DNA of 15,579 nucleotides, taken from positions 1 to 15,579 of the forward strand of contig JANQHP010000117.1 of NCBI GenBank assembly GCA_028282625.1, written 5' to 3'. Under the pieces are notes generated by a model that saw only the letters and a program-made list of their open reading frames with translations, had not been told where the DNA came from and did not search any database. Shown one piece after another: positions 7,303 to 13,485 of the stretch (position 1 is the stretch's first letter; each line of letters begins with the position of its first letter). The stretch is from Rickettsiales bacterium (lineage in GTDB: Bacteria; Pseudomonadota; Alphaproteobacteria; Rickettsiales; UBA8987). The position numbers were made by a program, and so were the translations under genes.

Positions 7303-8202
7303 ATGTCGGATACAACCAACAGTTCTACTTCATCGCGACGCACCTTGTGGCAGCGGATTAGAGGCTTGCTGGGTGGTAAGGAGCCCAGTTTAAAGCAATC
7401 GGTAGAAGAGGCGATTGAAGAACATGAAGCTTCGGGTGCGACAACGGGCAGAAAAGAGAAAAAATTGCTGCGTAATGTGCTTGCGTTTAATGAGTTGGAA
7501 GTCAAGGATGTGATGATTCCAGCCGCCGATATTGTGGCCGTGGAATACAGTACCTCGCTGAAAGATTTACAAACGAAACTTTCAGGCAAAACGCATACGC
7601 GCTTGCCGGTCTATCGTGGCACCATGGACGATATTCTGGGATTTGTGCATATTAAAGATATTGCGCATATGATTATAGAAAATAAAGATTTTTCCATGAA
7701 GGATTTGTTGCGCAAAAGCCTTTTTGTGCCGCCTTCAATGAAAATTCATACGCTGCTTGTGCGTATGCAAATGTTGCGTGTGCATATGGCCTTGGTGATT
7801 GATGAGTATGGTGGCACCGTGGGATTGGTCACGCTGGAAGATGTGGTGGAAGAGATTGTCGGGGAGATTGAAGACGAGCATGATATTGCCGAAAGCATTA
7901 TCTTTCAAAAAGTGGGGCCAAAGCGTTATGAGGTGGGTGCACGCATGGGATTGCAGGAACTGGAAGTGGCTATTGGTTTGCCTCTCTCGGATGTGCTTTC
8001 AGAGGAAGCGGACACGCTGGGTGGGCTGATTTTTCATTCGCTGGGCCATGTGCCGGCCGTGGGTGAGGTGGCGGTGTTTCACTTGGAGGAAACACCTTAT
8101 CGCTTGGAGTGCGAGGTGGTGGAAGCAGACTTGCGCCGGATTCACCGTGTCATGGTGTATGTGCACGAAGAAGAGGAAAATGACCAACGCGAGGAAGCGT
8201 AA
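7303..8202 (+). CDS. corC: CorC/HlyC-type CBS-pair protein
   Basis: The 299-residue product contains two CBS domains. The first starts around VKDVMIPAADIVAVE (about 67-125); the second (about 136-192) includes LVIDEYGGTVGLVTLEDVVEEIVGEI. A CorC_HlyC transporter-associated domain occupies about 205-290. There is no N-terminal DUF21 membrane domain, so it is the short soluble form found in YbeX/CorC, associated with magnesium/cobalt efflux. More recent work links YbeX to ribosome metabolism, which fits its place after ybeY. AAAAGGG lies directly before the ATG. The gene ends 39 bp from the convergent ftsZ stop, and only weak short hairpins lie between them. Confidence 0.93.
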   Translation: MSDTTNSSTSSRRTLWQRIRGLLGGKEPSLKQSVEEAIEEHEASGATTGRKEKKLLRNVLAFNELEVKDVMIPAADIVAVEYSTSLKDLQTKLSGKTHTRLPVYRGTMDDILGFVHIKDIAHMIIENKDFSMKDLLRKSLFVPPSMKIHTLLVRMQMLRVHMALVIDEYGGTVGLVTLEDVVEEIVGEIEDEHDIAESIIFQKVGPKRYEVGARMGLQELEVAIGLPLSDVLSEEADTLGGLIFHSLGHVPAVGEVAVFHLEETPYRLECEVVEADLRRIHRVMVYVHEEEENDQREEA

Positions 8203-8241
8203 AATATGCCTGCTTTACAGGTAAGGCTTTGAGAACAGTGT

Positions 8242-9681
8242 CTAATTGTTCTTACGTCGCAGAAAAGTTGGAATTTCCAGTTCGTTTTCGGTAGCGGCTG
8301 CCGGGGTGGAAATTTTTGTAGGAGTCTGTTCTACCGTATCGGTCGCGGTGTGATTAACATCTAGTTTGGCGTCCTCTTCCTGTTGGCGCGGGCCTGAAGA
8401 AAACCATCCCTTAAAGAGGCCGTTGCCTTCACTTTCTTGAGATGGCTCAGTGCTGGAGCCTTCCGCTAAGGATTCCACACCGGGCTCCATGGGCTCTGGC
8501 GGGATAAAATAGTCTTCATTGGTATTGGGCATCTCCTCTTCTATCGGAGCATCCGATGTTTCCTGCGCGGCTGGTGGAGACTCCATTTCAAATGCATTGG
8601 TTGGAATGGAAGAGGCTGGGCTATAGTTGGAATCCGCCTGGTTTTGTGGGTCGGCTAGTTCTTTTTCCGTCCTCTGCACAGGGCTCTCACTCGCCTTGAT
8701 ACCAAGAGGGTCTGATGCTTCGGTATCAATACCAGTTGCTACAACAGACACGCGTAATGTGCCATCCATGTTCGGGTCAAAGGTGGAACCAAAGATGATA
8801 TTCGCGTCGTTGTCGACTTCTTCGCGTATGCGGTTTGCGGCCTCGTCCACTTCAAACAAGGTCATATCCTTGCCACCTGTAATGTTAATCAACACACCAC
8901 GTGCGCCTTGCATGGAAACATGGTCTAACAGCGGATTGGCAATGGCAGCCTCGGCTGCACCCACCGCACGGTTTTCACCCGAAGCCTCACCTGTGCCCAT
9001 CATGGCCTTGCCCATTTCACTCATGACAGAACGTACGTCTGAAAAATCGAGATTGATAAGCCCTGGCTGTACCATGAGGTCGGTAATGCCTCTTACACCA
9101 GAATGAAGTACTTCATCGGCCAGCTTAAACGCATCTAAGAACGTGGTGTTTTTATCAGCAATGCGGAAAAGATTCTGGTTTGGGATTACGATCAGCGTAT
9201 CCACATATTTTTGCAGCTCTTGCAAACCAAGATCGGCCACGCGCATCCTGTGCGTGCCCTCAAAATGGAAGGGCTTGGTAACCACACCAACCGTTAAGAT
9301 CCCTTGCTCACGGGCCAAACGAGCGATCACAGGCGCAGCGCCTGTGCCGGTGCCTCCACCCATGCCAGCGGTAATAAATACCATGTTGCTGCCCTGCAGA
9401 TAGTCGAGGATTTCATCCGCCGCTTCCTCCGCCGATGCTTTGCCGACTTCGGGATACGAGCCTGCACCTAAGCCCTGTGTAATGTTTTCCCCTAGCTGCA
9501 CTTTGTTTTTAACCGAGGAGTTTTCTAGCGCCTGTGCATCGGTATTGGCAATGACAAAATTCACCTCTGCCATGGAATCCATCATGTTGGTCACGGCATT
9601 GCCACCGGCGCCGCCTACACCAAAAACGGTGAGTGTGGGGTGAAAGCGCGGCTTCTGCGGGGGTTGAAGGTTCAGTGTCAT
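8242..9681 (-). CDS. ftsZ: cell division protein FtsZ
   Basis: FtsZ is the tubulin-like GTPase that forms the division ring. The product has the N-terminal GVGGAGGNAV nucleotide-binding loop (21-30), the tubulin signature GMGGGTGTG (106-114) and the T7 catalytic loop NLDFSDVRSVM. It ends in the peptide LEIPTFLRRKNN (468-479), which binds FtsA and other partners. At 479 residues it is longer than E. coli FtsZ because of a linker of about 130 residues, Glu/Pro/Ser-rich, as is common in alphaproteobacteria. The ATG at 9681 has only a weak upstream AAGAA. No ftsQ or ftsA is adjacent: the upstream gene is a divergent photolyase. ftsZ therefore has its own promoter outside the dcw cluster. Confidence 0.97.
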   Translation of the reverse strand: MTLNLQPPQKPRFHPTLTVFGVGGAGGNAVTNMMDSMAEVNFVIANTDAQALENSSVKNKVQLGENITQGLGAGSYPEVGKASAEEAADEILDYLQGSNMVFITAGMGGGTGTGAAPVIARLAREQGILTVGVVTKPFHFEGTHRMRVADLGLQELQKYVDTLIVIPNQNLFRIADKNTTFLDAFKLADEVLHSGVRGITDLMVQPGLINLDFSDVRSVMSEMGKAMMGTGEASGENRAVGAAEAAIANPLLDHVSMQGARGVLINITGGKDMTLFEVDEAANRIREEVDNDANIIFGSTFDPNMDGTLRVSVVATGIDTEASDPLGIKASESPVQRTEKELADPQNQADSNYSPASSIPTNAFEMESPPAAQETSDAPIEEEMPNTNEDYFIPPEPMEPGVESLAEGSSTEPSQESEGNGLFKGWFSSGPRQQEEDAKLDVNHTATDTVEQTPTKISTPAAATENELEIPTFLRRKNN

Positions 9682-9733
9682 GACGTTTTAGCGTTCTTGA
9701 ATTTCTAACAAAACCAGTTAAACAATAAAGGAT

Positions 9734-9762
9734 ATTATACTATGAGTATAGCGTTTTTTCAC
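9734..9762 (-). promoter_or_regulatory. ftsZ promoter with internal palindrome
   Basis: On the minus strand GTGAAA (9757-9762, four of six matches to TTGACA) is followed after 17 bp by a perfect TATAAT (9734-9739). This places a transcription start near 9727 and a leader of about 45 nt before ftsZ. A perfect inverted repeat TATACT-atg-AGTATA (9736-9750) overlaps the -10 and the spacer, so it could be an operator. Confidence 0.55.
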
Positions 9763-9783
9763 TTGAGCGAATGATCTTCCAAA

Positions 9784-11247
9784 ATGGCAAATAGGCCTGT
9801 TTACATTCACTGGTTTCGCCAGGATTTGCGCTTGGCAGATAACCCGGCTTTGCATGCGGCAGCTAAGGCAGGCCTGGTGCTGCCGGTCTATATTTTAGAC
9901 GATGTGGTAGCAAAGGAACACCGCATGGGTGCGACTAGCCGTTTGTGGCTGCACCATAGTTTGCATGCGTTGAATCGTGCGCTGGATGGGAAGCTTTGTG
10001 TGTATGCCGGGGATCCAGCAGAGATTTTGCAGCGCTTGTGCCAGACTTATGCCGTGCAGGGTGTGTATTGGAATCGCTGTTATGAGCCGTGGCGTGTGGC
10101 ATATGATACCAAGTTGAAGCAGCAACTGCGCGAGCAGGGGATTCAGGCTCAGAGTTTGAATGGTTCGCTGCTGTGGGAGCCATGGGATATTGCCAAGCCG
10201 GATGGCACCTCTTACCAGGTTTTTACACCATTCTACTGTAAAGGCTGCTTGCAGGCAGCGCCTCCGCGTGTGCCGCTTCCTGCACCTCCAGATTTGACTT
10301 GTGTGGAAGAAGAAGCCAGCGCGGATGCTATCGATGCTTTGGCTTTGCGACCTTCTCTGCCTTGGGGGGATGCGTTGATAGCGCACTGGCAGGTGGGAGA
10401 AGAGGGCGCAAGAAACAGGCTGTATGATTTTATTGAGCACGGGCTTTTCCATTATAAGGAAGGGCGTGATGTGCCTGGAAAGGCTTATGTATCCCGCCTT
10501 TCTCCGCATTTGCACTTTGGGGAGATTTCACCTCATCAAGCATGGCATGCAGTGCAGATGCGTGGAGAAGATGCCAATGTGGAGCATTTTTGCCGTGAGC
10601 TTGGCTGGCGGGAATTTTCGTATCACTTGCTGTACCATCATCCGCATTTGCCCAAAGAGCCTTTGCAAGAGCGGTTTCAGCATTTTGCGTGGCATGAGGA
10701 CAGTAAGGTGCTAGCCTGCTGGCAAAAGGGGGAAACGGGATACCCCATTGTGGATGCGGGCATGCGCGAGCTGTGGCAAACGGGCTATATGCATAACCGT
10801 GTGCGGATGATTGTGGGCTCTTTTTTGGTAAAAAATCTGCTGCTGCATTGGCATCACGGAGAGCGATGGTTCTGGGATTGTTTGGTGGACGCAGATGTGG
10901 CGAATAATAGTGCCAGTTGGCAATGGATTGCCGGTTGTGGGGCCGATGCGGCGCCTTATTTCCGGGTGTTTAATCCGGTGTTGCAGGCTAAAAAATTTGA
11001 TCCTGAAGGCACCTATACCCGTCGCTATGTGCCAGAGCTTGCGCAGGTACCAGATCGCTATCTTTTTGCTCCATGGGAGGCGCCAGAGGATGTTCTTACA
11101 CAGGCGGGTGTGGTGCTTGGGCAGGATTATCCGCATCCTATCGTGGAGCTAAAAGCCTCACGAGACCGGGCGCTCGAGGCCTTTTCTTTCTTAAAGCAGA
11201 TTGCCGAGTCAGAGAATAAAAAACATTCTGCGGTCAACGGTGCTTAA
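9784..11247 (+). CDS. phrB: class I deoxyribodipyrimidine photolyase
   Basis: The enzyme uses blue light and FADH- to split cyclobutane pyrimidine dimers in DNA. The N-terminal alpha/beta antenna domain starts VYIHWFRQDLRLADNPAL, and GVYWNRCYEPW lies near residue 93. The FAD-binding helical domain contains SRLSPHLHFGEISP (237-250), GWREFSYHLLYHHP (274-287) and YMHNRVRMIVGSFLVK (335-350). It also has DADVANNSASWQWIAG and DAAPYFRVFNP (about 369-398), including tryptophans of the electron-transfer chain and the Asn near the flavin. The length of 487 residues fits class I enzymes (E. coli PhrB has 472). Cryptochrome function cannot be excluded, but the conserved catalytic blocks favour repair. 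The start has no strong ribosome-binding site. Confidence 0.94.
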   Translation: MANRPVYIHWFRQDLRLADNPALHAAAKAGLVLPVYILDDVVAKEHRMGATSRLWLHHSLHALNRALDGKLCVYAGDPAEILQRLCQTYAVQGVYWNRCYEPWRVAYDTKLKQQLREQGIQAQSLNGSLLWEPWDIAKPDGTSYQVFTPFYCKGCLQAAPPRVPLPAPPDLTCVEEEASADAIDALALRPSLPWGDALIAHWQVGEEGARNRLYDFIEHGLFHYKEGRDVPGKAYVSRLSPHLHFGEISPHQAWHAVQMRGEDANVEHFCRELGWREFSYHLLYHHPHLPKEPLQERFQHFAWHEDSKVLACWQKGETGYPIVDAGMRELWQTGYMHNRVRMIVGSFLVKNLLLHWHHGERWFWDCLVDADVANNSASWQWIAGCGADAAPYFRVFNPVLQAKKFDPEGTYTRRYVPELAQVPDRYLFAPWEAPEDVLTQAGVVLGQDYPHPIVELKASRDRALEAFSFLKQIAESENKKHSAVNGA

Positions 11248-11250
11248 GCG

Positions 11251-11280
11251 CTTGCATATATAGGGTGTGGCCTGCTATAG
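11251..11280 (+). promoter_or_regulatory. candidate promoter of tRNA-Pro
   Basis: CTTGCA (11251-11256) and CTATAG (11275-11280) are spaced roughly as in alphaproteobacterial stable-RNA promoters (CTTGAC, about 17 bp, CTATAT). A GC-rich discriminator follows. The distance to the tRNA leaves a 5' leader of about 50 nt. The match is only moderate. Confidence 0.35.
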
Positions 11281-11341
11281 AAGCATCCCGCGGTGATTGG
11301 CATGCTTTTGATGCATGTGTTGGCCCGCGTCTATCTTGTGT

Positions 11342-11418
11342 CGGGGCGTAGCGCAGCCTGGTAGCGCACCTGGTTTGGGACCAGGGGGTCGCAGGTTCAA
11401 ATCCTGCCGCCCCGACCA
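11342..11418 (+). tRNA. tRNA-Pro (anticodon TGG)
   Basis: The 77-nt sequence folds as a full cloverleaf. The acceptor stem CGGGGCG pairs with CGCCCCG, the D arm GCGC-AGCCTGGTA-GCGC follows, and the anticodon stem CCTGG/CCAGG carries the loop TTTGGGA with anticodon TGG at 11376-11378. The T arm is GCAGG-TTCAAAT-CCTGC, followed by discriminator A and an encoded CCA. It closely resembles E. coli tRNA-Pro(UGG), including the unusual C1-G72 end pair. A palindromic element begins two bases after the CCA end. Confidence 0.97.
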
Positions 11419-11420
11419 CC

Positions 11421-11457
11421 CGTCAATCCAGAAATCTTTGATTTCTTGGGATTGACG
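11421..11457. repeat. palindromic element directly after tRNA-Pro
   Basis: Arms CGTCAATCCAGAAATC (11421-11436) and GATTTCT-tg-GGATTGACG (11440-11457) form a 16-bp stem with a 3-nt loop and a two-base bulge. The core 'AATCCAGAAATCTTTGATTTCTGG' type resembles dispersed palindromic repeats I know from alphaproteobacterial intergenic regions. No T-tract follows, so it is not a classic terminator, although it could end or process the tRNA transcript. Confidence 0.7.
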
Positions 11458-11464
11458 AGGTTCT

Positions 11465-11503
11465 CGTCACAAGCCTGAGCAAAGCAAGGATAGGCTTGTG
11501 ACG
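11465..11503. repeat. second large inverted repeat
   Basis: CGTCACAAGCCT (11465-11476) and AGGCTTGTGACG (11492-11503) are perfect 12-bp inverted repeats around a 15-nt loop. The outer end shares the CGTCA edge of the preceding element, and the two lie 7 bp apart. No T-run follows. It is probably part of the same repeat insertion. Confidence 0.7.
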
Positions 11504-11639
11504 GAATAAAGGGATCCACACTATGTGGTACGGTGATATTCTCGAAAGTAAGAGCCAGTCTTTTTGCTAAAGTAGTCTTGCCTACTCCTGGAAGGCCTCC
11601 TCCACACCGACCATTATTCACCTTCGTCTTACGCTTCAA
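11504..11639 (-). pseudogene. remnant of a P-loop NTPase/kinase gene
   Basis: On the minus strand an open stretch encodes GLPGVGKTTLAKRLALTF, a textbook Walker A loop (lysine codon at 11577-11579) followed by the amphipathic helix of a small kinase or AAA-type NTPase. The frame has no ATG start: a TGA lies just upstream of the first usable codon, a TTG at 11639. After about 45 residues it runs into the palindromic element beside the tRNA. No Walker B or other domain is present. I read it as the N-terminal scrap of a gene truncated by the repeat insertion and probably also frameshifted at its start. The family cannot be named further. Confidence 0.5.
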
Positions 11640-11643
11640 TATG

Positions 11644-11672
11644 TTGATAGTTTTGAGAAACTGTTCTACTAT
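11644..11672 (+). promoter_or_regulatory. promoter of the IDO-like gene
   Basis: TTGATA (11644-11649, five of six matches) and TACTAT (11667-11672, four of six) are separated by exactly 17 bp. A ribosome-binding site AAGGAA (11687-11692) follows before the ATG at 11703. The transcript would begin near 11679 and cover the IDO-like gene and the following small gene. Confidence 0.5.
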
Positions 11673-11702
11673 GAGTCACCCTTGCTAAGGAACAGTAAAT
11701 AG

Positions 11703-13027
11703 ATGAATCAGCAAAAGAATTCAGGTGATCCAGAGCGTTATTCTTTTTGGAAAGAAGGGGCGCGACATTATCAGATTGATCCAGTGTGGGGTGTATTATT
11801 CCCCCGTTCACCCGAACAAGTTCGCCATCCTAGCAATGATGTATGGTACCAGACTGCTGCTGATCTCCCAAATATTACGCAAGCAGGCAATGTAAGAGAA
11901 ACGCTTAGGAGCTCTTTAGAAGGCCATCCTTTTCAAATAGATGATACGTTGTTTGATCTTAATCAACGTCCGTTTGACCCGAAGCTTTATGCTGCTATGC
12001 GAGATGTTGCATTTATTGCGCAAGCATATATGTGGGGTGATGACCCATCAAAGATGCCGCCAGATAATATCCTTCCGGCATTTATTGCGCAGCCTTATGA
12101 GACTATAGCGGGGCATTTGGGTGCTCATCCGGCCATGGCGTATCCATATGTTGTTTTAATTAACGCGAAAACTCCGGAAGGATGGCAATATGAAGATATT
12201 GCAAGCATTAGGCCAGAACTTTTTGATGTAGAGCGAAGATTCACCCCTCACCCTCGTGTTGATGGGGAAGGAAAAGCGTGGGATGATGAGGGCTGGTTCT
12301 ACAAGGTGCATATGGCAACAGAGGCGGCAGCTTCGTTTGCCTTAAAAGCAATAAAACATTGTTTTGAGACAGTGTTTAATCCGGAAATTGCAGATGAAGA
12401 AAAGGTTGATGTTCTGGAAACAGAATTTGGCAATATTAAAACGGGTATTAAGCACATGATCCGTTGCATAAAAAGTATGTATGAAGGGTGTGATGTACGT
12501 TTTTTTGGCACGGCTCCTTTTAGGCTATATCTGCAAGGGAGTCATGATATTAAGGTGAATGGAGAAACGGGAGTGGTTTTTGAAGGCACTCAAAATCTAA
12601 ACCACGCGCCTTCATTGGTGGATCGGGCGCGCAAACACCAAGCATCCCTATGTTGTCAGCTTTTTTTGGTATACAGCATGGTTCAGAAGTACAAGCATTC
12701 TTAGATAAAAATTTTGGATTTTATACCGCAGATCACCAGCAAGCGATAAGGACGATAGAGCGTGATTCGGGGGTGGTAAGAGAATTTGCGCAAACACACA
12801 AGATCTGGGACGAATTTGCCAAAGCAGTGAAGGCCTTGGCTGCACAGCGTTATTATCATGTTGTGCAAGTAGATGATTACTTGCGTCATTCAGGTGGGCT
12901 TGGCGCTGGAAAGGGTTTTTTAGTGCAAATTGCTAAAGACACAAGAGATGCGGCAGATCATCCATCAATGCGTCCAGAAAAGGTTGATCCTGTTGTATTG
13001 TCTGAAGCGGTGGAGAAAGGAAAATAG
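11703..13027 (+). pseudogene. indoleamine 2,3-dioxygenase-like gene, split by one frameshift
   Basis: Both halves match the IDO family (heme dioxygenases that open the indole ring of tryptophan). The first frame (from 11703) carries VWYQTAADLP, AQAYMWGDDPSKMPPDNI, GWFYKVHMATEAAAS and PFRLYLQG, aligning with human IDO1 blocks including the substrate-site Arg231 region. The family then expects 'VYEG...GGSxGQSS...GIQ'. VVFEG is in the first frame, but FIGGSGAQTPSIPM and AFFGIQHG lie in the -1 frame, which stays open to 13027. That second part holds RYYHVVQVDDYL, whose histidine (codon 12857-12859) matches the proximal heme ligand. The join is explained by one missing A in the run at 12599-12601. 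Restored, the protein has about 441 residues, a normal IDO size. As sequenced, the first frame ends at 12704 without the heme ligand. A sequencing error is possible; no canonical slippery heptamer sits at the break. Confidence 0.8.
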
Positions 13028-13030
13028 ATC

Positions 13031-13318
13031 ATGGAAATACAAGATTTGCTTGAAGATATGTTGGCTTCCATTCCTACTGATAAGGAGGACATAACACTCA
13101 AACCAGAAAAGTATTATCAGATTATTACGGGTGAAGACGATGGAAGAAAAGCCTGGTGGTTGCTGGAGATAGATCAGATCAAAAAACCTTTGTTAAAGAA
13201 AATGCATTTGCAGCAAGATATTTGCTTGAGTGATTATGGCACTGTCATGGCTTCCGGTTTTGGTGTGCCACCTGAGAAGCTAGGTGCTATGCTCAAGGAC
13301 TTGGATAACCGTGTCTAA
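13031..13318 (+). CDS. 95-residue protein of unknown function
   Basis: The gene starts 3 bp after the IDO-like stop, with AAAGGAAAA as ribosome-binding site, so it is cotranscribed and probably coupled. The product is soluble and has no signal peptide. It begins MEIQDLLEDMLASIP, has a central KYYQIITGEDDGRKAWWLLEI segment and ends with LSDYGTVMASGFGVPPEKLGAMLKDLD. The last part resembles the 'L-x-D-Y-G-x-I-x-A-S-G-x-G-x-x-P' ending I associate with short uncharacterised bacterial proteins, but I cannot name a family or function. Its base composition is AT-rich like the IDO-like gene, which suggests they arrived together. Confidence 0.72.
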   Translation: MEIQDLLEDMLASIPTDKEDITLKPEKYYQIITGEDDGRKAWWLLEIDQIKKPLLKKMHLQQDICLSDYGTVMASGFGVPPEKLGAMLKDLDNRV

Positions 13319-13319
13319 A

Positions 13320-13353
13320 AAAGCTCTAAAAAACCAAACGGAGTTTTAATTTT
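13320..13353 (+). terminator. weak candidate terminator after the small gene
   Basis: AAAGCTC (13320-13326) can pair with GAGTTTT (13341-13347), with one G-T wobble and a 14-nt loop, followed by aattttc. The stem is short and AT-rich, so it would be at best a partial terminator; the stronger one lies 70 bp downstream. Confidence 0.25.
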
Positions 13354-13420
13354 CTGGACAAGTATTTTTGTACTTAAGTAGAGGTGATCATTGAACCCGA
13401 GTAACCTGTTCACCAACGAT

Positions 13421-13457
13421 AAAAAGCCGCCGCCCTTCACAGGGTAGGCGGTTTTTT
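13421..13457. terminator. bidirectional Rho-independent terminator
   Basis: GCCGCC and CCCT (13426-13435) pair with AGGG and GGCGGT (13441-13452), with a small internal bulge, around a short loop. Six T follow on the plus strand and five A precede, so it works in both directions. It closes the IDO-like/small-gene unit on the plus strand and the acyl-CoA dehydrogenase transcript (stop at 13486) on the minus strand. Confidence 0.85.
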
Positions 13458-13485
13458 CATGCGTGTTCTTAAAACACCAAAGAAT

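Noticed and set aside
8209..8251. Terminator between corC and ftsZ
   Set aside because: The only stems (CCTG-CAGG and GAACA-TGTTC) have four to five pairs and no T-run on either strand.
8627..9106. Plus-strand open frame of 159 codons opposite ftsZ
   Set aside because: Serine-rich antisense translation of conserved FtsZ codons with no independent signals.
11308..11337. TTGATG and TATCTT as tRNA-Pro promoter
   Set aside because: The start would fall inside the tRNA, and matches are four of six for each element; the upstream CTTGCA/CTATAG pair fits better.
12636..12704. Programmed -1 frameshifting at the T-run (T TTT TTG) near 12660 to join the two IDO halves
   Set aside because: The run fits a slippery pattern, but the conserved block starting at FIGGSGAQ is already in the -1 frame about 50 bases upstream. 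A shift there would lose the motif; the break must be near 12599.
11342..13480. Duplicate of the tRNA-Pro 3' end marking an integrated element
   Set aside because: I looked for a second copy of the T-arm/acceptor end downstream and saw none in the window; no integrase is present either.
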